64,000 nucleotides of DNA from Bathelium albidoporum (lineage: Eukaryota > Ascomycota > Dothideomycetes > Trypetheliales > Trypetheliaceae). The stretch spans positions 1 through 64,000 of the forward strand of contig JAGFVP010000054.1 in assembly GCA_021031095.1 (NCBI GenBank), written 5' to 3'. Below are positions 9,927-21,557 of the stretch, piece by piece. Position numbers and translations under genes: made by a program. The notes under the pieces were generated by a model that worked only from the letters and a program-made list of their open reading frames with translations, had not been told where the DNA came from and made no database searches. The number at the start of each line of letters is the position of its first letter. The stretch's first letter is position 1.

Positions 9927-11952
9927 ATGCGGAAAGCGGCGAAACTCTTCTACCTCGCCGTCTTCGGACTGCTCGCCACTACCGGACATGCGAGTAGTGG
10001 AAGAGCCGCCAATGCTACCAAGTCCAAGTCTTCTCGACCAGATGTCTGCGCAGTAAGATACAGAGTCAAGCAATTCCCCAAGCCTACACATCCTAAATAT
10101 CATCAACTGCAGATAGAGCCCCGAGCCATCGTCTCAGACGCTTGTGCGTCTTACGCAACTCTGGACCAGTTGAACAATGAGCTGCAACCGTTGATACACT
10201 CCTTGACGCACGAGACGGACTTCTTTTCCTACTATCGACTTAATCTGTACAATAAGAAATGCCCCTTTTGGTCGGACGAATCAGGCATGTGCGGGAACAT
10301 TGCCTGTGCTGTCAACACAATTGATGACGAGCAAGACATACCACCTATATGGCGAGCAGAAGAGCTTGGGAAATTAGAGGGTCCACGGGCAGAACATCCA
10401 GGGAAGAAGCAGCAACAGGAGCGTCAGCAACGACCACTCCAGGGCAGTCTAGGCGAAGACGTGGGCGAGAGCTGTGTAGTGGAATATGATGACGAATGCG
10501 ATGAAAGGGATTACTGCGTCCCTGAGGACGAATCTGCCACTGCCAAGGGCGATTATGTCAGTCTCGTCGACAATCCAGAACGCTTCACAGGATATTCTGG
10601 CCCCTCCGCACACCAAGTCTGGGAAGCCATATATCGCGAAAACTGTTTCTCTCGGACCTCTGACAAAGCCTCCTCCTTTTCCTCAGGCAAACCCGGACCC
10701 GCGCTCTCCAACAATAATCCCCTGATGGGCAACCAAGCTCAAGCCGCCCAAGACTTCCGCAGCGTCCTGCGCTCCCACGGCCGCCAACAAGCCCAAGCCG
10801 CCCACGGCCCCAATAGTCCCGCCGCGCTCGACGACGGCTTCGATATCGGCGCCGCTACCGCCGAAGAGCAATGCCTCGAGAAGCGCGTCTTCCACCGCGT
10901 CATCTCCGGCATGCACGCCAGCATCTCCGCGCACTTATGCCACGCCTATCTGAACCAGTTCACGGGGACCTGGGGGCCCAACCTCACCTGCTACGAGTCG
11001 CGGCTGCACGCGCACCCGGAGCGCGTGGCGAACCTGTATTTCAACTACGCGCTGGTCCTGCGCGCGCTGGGGAAGTTGCGCGCGCATCTGCCCCGCTACA
11101 CGTTTTGCACGGGCGACCCCATCCTCGACGCCCAGACGAAGGCGCGCATTACCCACCTCGTGCACGCGATCCCGGATGGCGCGCATAGGGTGTTTGACGA
11201 GCGTACCATGTTTCTTCCCGGCGCGGCGGTGGATGGCGTCGCATCGGCGCAGCTGAAGGAGGACTTCAAGCAGCGCTTCCGTAACGTCAGCCGCGTCATG
11301 GACTGCGTCGGGTGCGATAAGTGTCGATTGTGGGGGAAGTTGCAGACGAGCGGACTGGGGACGGCGCTGAAGGTGCTGTTTGAGTTTAGTGACGACGTGG
11401 ATGTGAATGGAGCAGAGGTGGACGTGGAGCCGCCGCTGCTGCGGAGGACGGAGTTGGTGGCACTGGTGAATACGGCAGATCGGATTAGTGCAAGTTTGAG
11501 CGCGGTCGCGGAGTTTGAGGCGATGATCGAAAAGAGGGATCGGGAGGGGCAGGAGGTGGAGGAGCAGGTTGTGGAGAGGGTTGATGAGAGGGCTGGACAG
11601 CTGGAGCGGGAAGAAGATGATGGTTTGGATGAAGGAAGCGAAGAAAATAAGACGAAGAGTGGGGATGAAGAGGAGGAGGTGAGTGTCTCTGAGATCTTTT
11701 GGGAGGAATGGCGCAGGGTGTGGAGAGCTCTCGGCTTCGTGCTTCAGAGCTGGGTGGAGCTGCCGGGGAAGCTGTAAGTTGATCCTTTGCTAATTTTGCC
11801 ACTCTTGACTCGTTTTGGCTAATCTTGTGTCCATTTCTAGCGTCCAAATATCTGTTTACGAGCTTAGTCGGCTGTGGGACATTTGGTTGGGTCTTCCGGT
11901 TGGACCCAGGCAGTGGACAATCGAACTCCGTCCCAACCTTGACGAACTTTGA
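9927..11952 (+). CDS. ERO1: ER oxidoreductin 1 (thiol oxidase)
   Basis: Three exons, 9927-10052, 10113-11773 and 11841-11952, give 632 residues. Ero1 is the FAD-dependent oxidase that passes electrons from protein disulfide isomerase to oxygen in the ER lumen. An N-terminal hydrophobic signal (FYLAVFGLLATTG) is present. The shuttle cysteines are the CGNIAC pair (C-x4-C, about residues 100-105) and the active-site cluster is CVGCDKC (about 439-445). The FAD-binding region includes the VSLVDNPERFTGYSG stretch. Intron 1 is 60 nt with no stop, so it reads through as an insertion before IEPRAIVSDAC; removing it restores the family sequence. The long open frame stops at 11779, but a GTAAGT intron there leads to a last exon ending in LDEL, an HDEL-like ER retention tail. 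A Glu-rich linker of about 60 residues precedes that exon. Confidence 0.92.
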
Positions 11953-12679
11953 TACATTACTTTTCGCGACGCTGAATTATAAGATGCAGCTTCATTCGAG
12001 CATTTGAAGGCCGGGAGACAGCAAGGCGCTGGTGGAAACAAGGGTTTTGTTCACGCATTTGGCATATACTTGCGTCGGTGCAGTCTTCACTACATATCAT
12101 GTGAATATTGTATTGAAACGTACATTCATCACTTCTTTTTGTTCATAAATAGATAGAAAAGTAACGCATATCTAAACATAAATTAGTCGCTACTTGAGAA
12201 AAGCTTTGAAGCACTTTATTTATGTTGTCCCGTTGTCAGGTGGGCTTGTCTGATCGGAAAAGCGAGCTAGCTGTGTTGCTTGTCATGCGCACAAGGGTTA
12301 CAGAAGATAGGTTCAATGGTCTTTGTTCGAATGCAGCTTATCTCAGTGAATGCAGGGGAGCCATTTTGTAAGGCTGTACGAGATAAGAGAGAACTCAGCC
12401 TCTTTCAAACTAAGACATCTGCATGAATAAGGTATGGACACGGGTTATCAGAGTTGTTCCAATCCTCCGCCGATCAGACTTCCGGCGACGCAAGGCTGAG
12501 CTACGTTCAAGCAAGGCTGACAGGCTGAGAAATGAAATCGTTATCTATGAGGCTATCGTCATTCTGGTCTACTTTGCTCTCTCTCTCTCAAAACATCTTC
12601 TTGTCATGAAGCTAGCAAACAGGATGGCTGATTGACTGACTGTACATCCGAGATCGCAGCACCTGAGATCTCGTTCCAA
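11953..12679. other. Intergenic region between ERO1 and the helical-domain gene
   Basis: About 730 AT-rich bases. An open frame continues upstream of the next gene to 12632, but the family-like N-terminus begins at 12680. No RNA gene or repeat recognised. Confidence 0.45.
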
Positions 12680-14053
12680 ATGGATCCAATCTCGGCTGCA
12701 GCCTCGATCATTGGTGTTCTTGGTGCAGCGGGCAATATAGCAAACTTTCTGTACAACGTCACCTCCAAAATATCCAATGCACCACGTCTTGCCATAGTCG
12801 TGCTCAGAGAAGTAGACGAGACCGCTAGGACACTTGAGCAATTAGGAAAGTATGTGGTCGGAAATGCCGATATACCTCCAGCCCGTGGTAGTCTTATTAT
12901 GCTTGAGCAGGTCTTGGTGATATTGAGCGGTTGCGTCGCTACATTCTCAGAATTAGAGGCTATTCTTGACGACTTGCACGTTGAACCCCGTCTCCGGAAC
13001 TTTGAACGGGTAAAATGGAGTTTGAAGGAACCAAAAATCACAGCAATCGTGCAAAGACTACAGCATCACAAGGCCTCTTTGACGTTGATGGTATCAATCA
13101 TGCAATGGTATGTACTATGCAGCTTTTTGCTCAAGGTACCTCTCCTGGTATTGATGTTATCTCAGCGCGTCTATGCAAGAAGCGGAGAGGTTGGGGCAAA
13201 ATTTGCAAAACAAAGTTGATCAGCTTCTTGAAAATGACCGAAAACTTGCAGCATGGATGAGACGTTTCGAGCAGGAAGTTCCGGTGGCCACTCATAGAGG
13301 TGATGAAGCGTCTACTACCCTGCCAACCAGAACGTTTCCATCTGAAGAACACCACTCTTCTCCTTCATTCGACACTGATTATATAATGTTCGCGTTCGAG
13401 GAAGATTTGAACTCGTCACAAGTGTACAAAAGATCGCAGCATCGCCATTCTGAGACTTCCTTCACAACATCAGCTCTATTCGGCGCTGCGATGTCTTCTC
13501 TCTCGAAATTGAGTCTGACACAAGTGTCCACTGCCTCCTTCTATGCGCTACCTGTCTACAATGAAGCTCTCTATAACTGTCATTGGTATACTGTTGAATA
13601 TACTGGGTTTGGAACGACCTCTATTCGAAAGTCTGAAAGCCCAAAAACGAAGGCACGCTTTCCTGGACAGGCTCTCAAACGAACGATCAGTAGAGTCATT
13701 TTTCCACGTACATTTGGGGATTCGATGAGACAGGCTATAGCTCGTCGAAGCTACTCTGAAGAAGCTCATCTGTACGATCCGCCAATGCCTCCTCTGATCG
13801 AGTCAATATCTTTGGAAAATGCCAGCGACGACAGCAAGAAGCAAGATTTGGAGGTAAGCGCACACATATCTGTTCAGGGGGGAGCAAGCATTTCGCCATT
13901 TACGTCGTGAGATTCAACCGACTAATGGAGCATATATGATAGAGACGCTTGTCCCAGTTCAACTTTCACAACTACCTCGCTTCAGCGCCAAGCGCAATTG
14001 AGGCCCCAGGAGACTCAGGGAAAGCTGCTGGAATTGCCCTGACGACCAAGTGA
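12680..14053 (+). CDS. Fungal helical N-terminal-domain protein (PF17111-like), no effector domain attached
   Basis: Exons 12680-13107, 13166-13853 and 13943-14053 give 408 residues with matching phases. The first 195 residues begin MDPISAAASIIGVLGAAGNI and form a helix-rich domain typical of the N-termini of many fungal STAND/NLR-like and ankyrin proteins (the family labelled as fungal N-terminal or Helo-like N). A coiled-coil segment (EAERLGQNLQNKVDQLLEN) follows, then a Ser/Thr-rich region lacking any NACHT, NB-ARC, ankyrin or WD repeat. So it looks like a stand-alone version of a domain that usually sits in front of a signalling module. In related proteins the domain is linked to cell-death or incompatibility signalling, but its role in this small protein is inference. 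The amphipathic Ala/Gly-rich first helix could contact membranes. Confidence 0.7.
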
Positions 14054-14582
14054 CGGATCCGATAATTTCTGTACCAATCCATGGCGATTCTTCGTACCGA
14101 ATAAAATCATGTATACGAATTTTGCATCAGTGGTTCTGGTCAAATTGGAATATGTTGCACATTTTGCTCAGTCTCCGAGGAGACTACCTTCTACCTATCA
14201 GCTGCTTCCGAAAGCCAAATCATACAATATCATCATCACTGAGTGGCTATGACGCATAGGTAATTGTTCATTACTATTAGAGTGCCTAAAATCTTTCTCG
14301 ATCAGCCAGTCAATCGACGGAAGTGAGTGTGAACACGTGGAATTCTTCAAACCAAGCTTTTCCTCAAATTTCGTGATTGCTGGTTAGATGGTAGATACGT
14401 ATATTGCATCTCTCGGCTCTAAGTCTGTCTGGCTTCGCACCGAGCACCGACAGCGATTTGCGTGATGCAGCAAGTCGCTGTCTAGAACAGGATTCACAGG
14501 ATAAAGGCTGGTGTATCATCATGTAGAGCTTGCGTAGATTTCGAAATCACCGTCGTCGTCATCATCATCGTCAAGGTGTTTG
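14054..14582. other. 3' intergenic region between convergent genes
   Basis: About 530 bases between the stop codons of the helical-domain gene and PRP16. A short CGT/CAT-rich simple repeat occurs at 14549-14572. Nothing else was recognised. Confidence 0.45.
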
Positions 14583-17582
14583 CTAGAAACCTCTACCCTT
14601 CCTTCCTACCACTGGCTTCCTCACCGCACCCTGCTTCACCACCTTGACGCCACTTGTTGCCCCAACACCCTTCCTCACCACCTTCTTCTTCTTCTCCTCC
14701 TCCATTTCCAGCCTCCTTGCCTCCCGCTCTTGATCCTCACGCATCTGCGCTTCCAACTCCGCCTTCCGGTTAAACTCCATCTCCGTCACCCGCTTATCTC
14801 TCGCACTGTACCCCTTCTCCTTGATCGAGTAAAACACCCCGCCCAACTCTGCCAGCCAGTGCGGATCCACGGCCGTCACACAACTCATGTACTCCTTCGA
14901 TGTGAGGATCAGCTCATGATACACCACGTAGTCCGGCAAATACCCCAGCCCATACAGCGCCGAGGTCGGATGCAGCTGCACCGTCACACTCGTGCGGAGA
15001 TTCACATACTCCCCCAGCCCACGCACCTTCGCCGCCTGATGATAGTACCCCGCACAAATACAGCGCCTTAGCACGTCCCAATCCGAGCCACAGCTCTCCA
15101 GCGGCATACCATGCGCGCCCATGATATCCGCCAGCTGCGCGCGGATCTCCTGCGCGCGCCGCAGGCTCTTGGCGTGCAGGAAGTGGCGCACGCACCAGCT
15201 GTCGCTGGCGCCGTTGAGCCGCCACTGGCTGTAGACATGCAGCAGCGTGAGGTGGTCCGACTCGGGCACGAAGAACTTCTCGCGCGCCGCGTCCGACTCG
15301 TCTTGCCGCTCCTTGGGCCGGTAGAAGACGTTGGGCACGCTGAGCATGCTGACGATGGTGAGCATCTCGTCGCTGCAGCCCTCGGCGGCGCTGGTGATGA
15401 GGAGCTTGGCGAGCGGCGGGTCCATGGGGAAGTGTGTCATTTGGAGGCCGAGGTCGGTCAGTTCGCCTAGGTTGTCGATGGCGCCGAGGGCCCAGAGTTC
15501 GAAGAGTGAGGTTGAGATGACGTCTTGGGGAGGTGGATCCATGAAGTCAAATTCGAGCAGATTCTTTACGCCGAGGGACTTCAGGAGCAGTACAGTATTG
15601 GCAAGATTTGTACGCTGAATCTCTGGAATGGTTTGAATGTAAAATTCGTCGCGAAAGGCACGCTCTGTGTAGAGGTGAAAGGCTTTGCCCGGACCTGTAC
15701 GTCCAGCTCGACCTGCACGCTGTGATGCGTTGGCTTGCGATACTGGCGTGATTTGCAAGGTATCCATACCCATTTTAGGGTTATAGACTTTGAGCTTGGA
15801 GAATCCGCAGTCAACAACATACATGATGCCATCCACTGTCAGACTGGTTTCAGCAATGTTAGTAGCGACCACGACTTTGCGTACACCGGGGGGTGCTTGA
15901 TCAAAGATTCGAGATTGGAGGTCGGCAGGCATTTGACTGTAGATTGGAAGAACAATCATGGGAGCTGGATCATTAAGCCATTGCAGTCTTTCCTGGATCA
16001 AGTCGGAGGTGATATCAATGTCCTCTTGTCCCGTCATAAATACCAGGATGTCACCTGGACCTTGAGAGACGTGAATAGCGAGAACCTGCTTGACTGCACT
16101 CTCAACATAGTCCTCGCATGGAGATCTCGAGTACTGTACGTCGACTGGGAAGGTTCGTCCGGGAATGAAGAATTCTGGCGCACCTCCATAAAACTTTGAA
16201 AATCGCTCAGCATTCATGGTGGCTGATGTGACAATCAACTTCAAATCTCTTCGTCGAGCCAACACTTTCTTGATGAGACCCATGAGCACGTCAGTATTCA
16301 GAGCTCTCTCGTGAGCTTCGTCCATGATGATGCAGGAATACTTGTCCAGGTCTTTTTCACTCAATGTCTCTCTGAGCAAGACGCCATCCGTCATATATTT
16401 TATCTTCGTCTCTGAACTCGTGCAGTCCTCAAATCGGATGGCATATCCAACTAGGCCGCCAAGCTTGACTTCCATCTCCTCACTAACACGTCTAGCTACA
16501 CTCATTGCTGCTACTCGCCGTGGCTGTGTACATCCAATCAGGCCTTGTTCTGCGTAGCCTTCCTCGTAGAGAAATTGTGTCAGTTGGGTCGTTTTCCCTG
16601 ATCCCGTTTGGCCCACCACAATGATGACCTGATTCTCTCGAATGACCTTCATCAGTTCTTCCCTGACCGCAAACGCAGGTAGATACTCCCTCTGCTCTCG
16701 TAAAGTCTTGCTCCTTGAAAATGCGCTCTGGCCCTGACTTTTTTTTTGCACATGGTCTGAGAATTTGTTGCCCTTAGACTGCGCTTCGCCATTTCCCTCT
16801 GGCGCTGGTCCAGCGGTGTCTGTATCATCTTCGTTTGCACCGATGATGTTGCCCAATATTGTACCCTTGGCGCTTGTCGCTTCTTGTGCCTGTTGTTTCC
16901 GTTCTTTTTGCTGGCGTCTCTCCTTGACTATCTTGCTCCCTTTCCGCGAGAAAACCGCCATATCGCTCTGAGGATCTCGAACAGCAGGGACAGGATCCAA
17001 TTGCTTTGTGAACACCGTCCTTCCGTCCAAAAAGGGCGGCTTGAGATCATGCACCAGAATATGCACCCGTGTACCTTCGTCGTCTTCGGCAAAATCATTG
17101 TCGCCCGCATAATCTCGCCACTGCGCAACACCACTGGTGAGCATCCGGTTCGTCTCCCACGCATCATTATCCTTCTGTCTCTGAGCTTGCCGATGATTTA
17201 GGATCCCTCGATTCTTCTTCTTCTCTGCAAGTGCCGCTTCGCGCTGTGCATCCAGCCAGCTATTTTCGGCTCCACCAAAGGGGTTGTGGGAGTCATCTCC
17301 AAGCACATGCCCATTTTCTTCGCCCCCATACCAGTCACGGTCCAGGGCAGCAGCATCCTCTTCGTCGAAGGCATCAACCTCCGAGCCGTCGAATGTGCTT
17401 TGGGTAGGCGTGGAACCTCTTTTAGTATCGCGTGCGTGTCGAGGAGTAGATGAAGAGTCGCGGAGTTGTTGTGTCCGCGACTTTCCCCGCTGTCGAATAG
17501 AGAAGTGTGGTTGCTGCTCTTCTTCATCATGATTTAGCTTCCTCCGCTTAGGGCTCTCTCGGCCGTTCGCATGACCGTTCAT
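14583..17582 (-). CDS. PRP16: DEAH-box pre-mRNA-splicing ATPase PRP16
   Basis: Intronless, 999 residues from the ATG at 17582; the open frame extends further upstream, but the typical start is MNGHANGRESPKRRKL. PRP16 (human DHX38) is the RNA helicase that remodels the spliceosome after the first splicing step. The N-terminal third has the PRP16-specific VHDLKPPFLDGRTVFTKQ segment, which separates it from PRP2, PRP22 and PRP43. Helicase motifs: I GQTGSGKTT (about 323), II DEAH (about 417), III SAT (about 448), VI QRAGRAGRTGPG (about 616). Winged-helix, ratchet and OB-fold regions follow, and the chain ends in a Lys/Glu coiled tail and basic RKPVVGRKGRGF. Motif I has Gln where Glu is more common (GETGSGKTT). 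It shares a 232-bp promoter region with PWP1. Confidence 0.95.
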   Translation of the reverse strand: MNGHANGRESPKRRKLNHDEEEQQPHFSIRQRGKSRTQQLRDSSSTPRHARDTKRGSTPTQSTFDGSEVDAFDEEDAAALDRDWYGGEENGHVLGDDSHNPFGGAENSWLDAQREAALAEKKKNRGILNHRQAQRQKDNDAWETNRMLTSGVAQWRDYAGDNDFAEDDEGTRVHILVHDLKPPFLDGRTVFTKQLDPVPAVRDPQSDMAVFSRKGSKIVKERRQQKERKQQAQEATSAKGTILGNIIGANEDDTDTAGPAPEGNGEAQSKGNKFSDHVQKKSQGQSAFSRSKTLREQREYLPAFAVREELMKVIRENQVIIVVGQTGSGKTTQLTQFLYEEGYAEQGLIGCTQPRRVAAMSVARRVSEEMEVKLGGLVGYAIRFEDCTSSETKIKYMTDGVLLRETLSEKDLDKYSCIIMDEAHERALNTDVLMGLIKKVLARRRDLKLIVTSATMNAERFSKFYGGAPEFFIPGRTFPVDVQYSRSPCEDYVESAVKQVLAIHVSQGPGDILVFMTGQEDIDITSDLIQERLQWLNDPAPMIVLPIYSQMPADLQSRIFDQAPPGVRKVVVATNIAETSLTVDGIMYVVDCGFSKLKVYNPKMGMDTLQITPVSQANASQRAGRAGRTGPGKAFHLYTERAFRDEFYIQTIPEIQRTNLANTVLLLKSLGVKNLLEFDFMDPPPQDVISTSLFELWALGAIDNLGELTDLGLQMTHFPMDPPLAKLLITSAAEGCSDEMLTIVSMLSVPNVFYRPKERQDESDAAREKFFVPESDHLTLLHVYSQWRLNGASDSWCVRHFLHAKSLRRAQEIRAQLADIMGAHGMPLESCGSDWDVLRRCICAGYYHQAAKVRGLGEYVNLRTSVTVQLHPTSALYGLGYLPDYVVYHELILTSKEYMSCVTAVDPHWLAELGGVFYSIKEKGYSARDKRVTEMEFNRKAELEAQMREDQEREARRLEMEEEKKKKVVRKGVGATSGVKVVKQGAVRKPVVGRKGRGF

Positions 17583-17814
17583 TGCTCTTGCGGTTTTTAA
17601 AAGGGTTGCAAAGTGATGTTGAGGATTTTGGATTGCAGCTTCTGAAGCTGGCGGAGGTTTCGACTGCCCGCCGACTTCCAAAAAATTTCCAGCATGCCCC
17701 ACGTGGATTTGCGCCCAAACGCTCAGTCCACTTTGAATACTTACAGCTCGATAGCGAACGTACATCGCTCAATATCTGAAATCCAAAAAGCCGGCCTCAC
17801 CAAATGCTACCAAA
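17583..17814. promoter_or_regulatory. Compact divergent promoter PRP16/PWP1
   Basis: Only 232 bases separate the two start codons, so the two genes (splicing and ribosome biogenesis) share their upstream region. No TATA box is visible. Coregulation is an inference from spacing. Confidence 0.6.
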
Positions 17815-19487
17815 ATGTCTATGATCACCGCGACGACTTGGGTCCGCCAAGGTTTTGCTGCGCGGTACCCTGTGAAATACGACTTCGATGAAGATGAATT
17901 CAACAGGATATCAAAGCTCGCAAGACTAAAACTAGATGATGCAAAGGAGGACCTAGCGAATGCCCAGGAAGAACAAGGTGATGAGAATGGGGCAGAGTTG
18001 GGAGGCGGAGTCAAAGTTCCTGCTGCCTTTAAGAGCAAGTCAAAAGAGTATGAGCTCAGTACATCGACGCTTTGCGCACTCACTGACAGGGATCCTCTCG
18101 CAGAAATGAAGACGACGACGACGACGATCTAAGGGAGTATGACATGGAGCATTACGATGATGACGATGGGCAGGATCGAGCCGGCGAACCTTTGAACATG
18201 CTTGGGAACGTCAGGTCGCTTGTGTATCATGAGTCAAATTCCGAGGATCCGTATATTACAGTCCAACAGCACGAAGAAGATGATGACGAACGGGAGGAGC
18301 TCGAGATAATACCAACGGACAATTTGATTTTGGCTGGCAGAGTTGAGGACGAGGTTGCCCATCTGGAAGTTTACGTCTACGAAGATGAGGCAGATAATTT
18401 ATACGTACATCACGACATCATGCTCCCCTCGATTCCACTCGCAGTCGAATGGGTGAGCTTACCTCCAGGGTATGATGGCAGCAAAGTATTGCGAACGGGC
18501 AAGAATACCGCCGAAAACATTGCTGCAATAGGAATGATGGAACCGGACATTGAGCTCTGGGATATCGACACCGTGGACTGCATGTATCCTCATGGCATTC
18601 TTGGCCCAACAGGGTTTAACAAAAAAAGGGAGAAGAAGAAGAAGATTCGGAAGGGAACTCCCAACGACAAATTCCATGTGGATGCAGTACTTTCCTTGGC
18701 CTCTAACCGTCAACATCGAAATCTGCTCCTTTCCGCGTCTGCGGACACCACCCTCAAACTGTGGGACTTGAACGTGATGGAGTGTGCACACTCGTACGAA
18801 TTCCATACCGACAAAGTCGCCTCTGTAGCCTGGAGTCACGATACAAACGCAGACTCTGTCTTCCTGACCGGTAGCTACGACAGGAATGTTGTTCTTGCCG
18901 ATGCACGTCTTCCTAATAAGAGTCCCATGAGATGGAGATTCAATTCGGACGTGGAGAAGGTCCAGTTCGATCCTCACGATGTGAACATGTTCTATGTCAA
19001 TACCGAGGACGGGGCTGTATATTATTATGATTGCCGGCAGAACGCAACAGATCCAAAGCAAGCAAAACCTGTATGGAGGTTGCAGGCCCATGACGAATCA
19101 ATCAGTTCATTCGACGTCAATCCCATCATCCCTGGGTTTTTGGTCACAGGCTCAAGTGACAAGACTATCAAGCTTTGGAACGTGGACAGCTCGGGGCCAA
19201 GTATGGTCGTATCCCGTGACGTGGGAGTCGGTAAAGTCTTCTCGACCCAATTTGCACCAGACTCGAATGTTGGCTTCAGGCTCGCTGTGGCAGGGAGCAA
19301 GGGCTCGGTTCAGATTTGGGACACGTCTACGAATGCTGCTGTACGAAGGATTTTTGGCAGTCGCGTTGCTGCAAATGGTGCGACCGACGCGGTCAAGGAG
19401 CGCATGGTTGCGGTGGATGATAGTGGCGATGATTCTGAAGAAGACGAGGGGAACGATGAGGAGCAGGATGAGATAATGGAGGGATAA
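17815..19487 (+). CDS. PWP1: Periodic tryptophan protein 1, WD40 ribosome biogenesis factor
   Basis: Two exons, 17815-18047 and 18104-19487, give 538 residues. PWP1 is a nucleolar WD-repeat protein needed for 25S rRNA maturation and 60S assembly. The N-terminus MSMITATTWVRQGFAARYPV and the acidic run produced by the GAC codons at the start of exon 2 match the family. WD repeats are visible from about residue 190 onward, with the WD signatures TLKLWDLNV, KTIKLWNVD and VQIWDTS. The C-terminus is a short Asp/Glu-rich tail. The intron (donor GTATGA, branch CTGAC) was placed by phase: it joins KSKE to NEDDDD. Confidence 0.95.
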
Positions 19488-21557
19488 GTGCGGCTTGGAG
19501 GAAGAGACCAGCTGCGTCACAGAAAGACGCATCCACGTGGTATGCCTTTCGACCGAAGCGATCATCATGTCATCTATGCAGGACGCTATTCTAGGCAGGA
19601 GATCGTGCTCTTTTGCATCGTTCTAACTCAGAGGACATGCATTAAAGTTTTGGAGGTCGCTCGGTGACTTTTTCATGGGGTTGCGTTCGGTAAGGGGGTT
19701 CGAGATGTCAGTGCTGACGATTCCTCAAACCAACCACAAAAGCTTCGCGAGCCAGCTCCGATGGCATTATGAAAGCAGATTGATGCATGAACCATGAGGA
19801 TGTGGGATGAAGGGTGGCGTACTCGGAAGCCCATGTGAGCTTTGATGCAGCAGAGTTGCAGTTTATTTTTCTACATTAGTGATACCCGTTGTCTAGACAA
19901 AACTTCCAGCAGAAGAAAAACAAAGCAAAGCTGATGCGAAGATCCGATGACAGAAGCTTCGCTAAAGAAGACCCTTGTGCGGGGACGGCATTGTGAGACG
20001 TTTTCAAAGGCAACTCGCACAGCACCGACATGGATGGAGAAGAGATGAAACCAATATCTGTCCCTTATGGTGAACTTTAAAAGGTTGCGATAGGACTCTT
20101 GGAGAATGGAGTTGACTTAGGTGGTAATTCAGGGTGCGTTCAAGCTTGGCGAAGGACTGCGGTCACATTCCAAATCTCGCTTTTGACCAAATTTGGGAAT
20201 GGCACGAAGCGAGGAGGATCACAACCAACACCTCGCACGAGACGACAACCGCAACTTCCCGCAAGGCAGACCGAGATGTCGGCCGCGCTGACGATAGAAA
20301 GACTTGTTGCAGATAAGCCCGATCAAGGCGATGCTGATTGTATCATCAGGGCTCTTTCGCAGTGCCGTAGACCTGGTGATGGGAGTAGAGTATCCAGAAG
20401 CAAGGGAGCGGAGACTGCGTCATAAATGCCGCGACGGCGATAGCAAAGGCATTTGGGCACCCCTTGCAAACAAAACAGCGCTTGGCTCACTTCACCACGT
20501 TTCGAACTGATGTGCTGAGTGGAGGGTGATTTGAACGTGGCGGCCAGGGTAAGACTGGCCCGTCCGCGGCGACCGACAGAATGGAGGGAGAGGAGGGATC
20601 AAGGTACACCTATCGGAACGGTGCATCGACTCTTAAGCGGTTTCAGTGCAGAGCAGCGAAGCTTCATGCGGCCAAGCTTGGCGACCGCGGGTCGCATCTA
20701 GACGAACCATTGATGTTAGCCCCTGGTCAGACGGAAGAGTGCTGCATCCAGTAAGAATTGTTTACGTCTGTAGCTTGTGATCGCGCGTCCAATGGCAACC
20801 CAGTTGTGTTCAAAGTCACCCGCATGATCCCAGGTCATCATCCCCATATCCGCGCAACCACGAGCTCGGGCCAGGCGGACGAGGATGCAAACGCATTTTG
20901 CGCCCCTCCCCATCTCACCTTTGTCCCTCGCGCTCCCTTCATCCTTTCTCACACTATCCTTTCCCATATTACCGCTGGACGCTGCTCCATCCCTTCGTTT
21001 GTTACAAGAGCCCCAGACGCTCGCCCTCTGCATCTGCATCACGCGCAAGGTGCTTCATTCACTCCTTGGTATCGGCCGGTCTCCTTTACATTCCTTGCCT
21101 AAGTGCATTTGACCCCCTTCATCTTATCGACCAGACCGTGTCTACAGCTTCGCTTCTCACCTTTCTTTTTTCCCCAACTCTGCTCTCTGTAACGTTGCTG
21201 CAAGTCAGCCATCGATCCACAAAAAAAAGCAAAAGGAGATCAGCATATCCAAAGTCGCCGCCGGTGCAACAAACATTCACCTGGTTCAGTCACCCGTCGA
21301 TCTGGCGGTACACCACCAGCGCCTGATTAAGCAACAAAGCAGCTTCGACAAAGGGTCATCCGCCGCCCTCCGCTGTCTCAAGCCATCGTCGGGCTAACCT
21401 CGGTCGCAATTCCAATTTATCACGATCCCTTATTGTCAACGAAGGGATTCGACTGGGCAATCTTTTCGCCGTTGGACGTTTGCTGTTGCTAGTTATCTTT
21501 TTCTTCTTCCTACGAAGCATTCAAAAGAAACCAATCACAGCTACAACTGTGTTCAAA
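19488..21557. promoter_or_regulatory. Long upstream/leader region with strong pyrimidine bias
   Basis: About 2.07 kb without a supported gene. From roughly 20900 to 21200 the + strand is strongly CT-rich, a common mark of the core promoter and 5' leader in filamentous fungi. Several short upstream open frames lie between there and the ATG at 21558, so the next gene probably has a long leader with upstream ORFs. The 19488-20700 part shows nothing recognisable. Confidence 0.4.

Noticed and set aside
12680..14053. Helical-domain gene as part of a NACHT/NLR receptor
   Set aside because: The frame ends without any nucleotide-binding or repeat domain and the next gene is PRP16 on the other strand.
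14580..15071. Leu/His-rich plus-strand frame opposite PRP16
   Set aside because: Shadow of the Lys/Glu-rich PRP16 tail; composition follows from the other strand.
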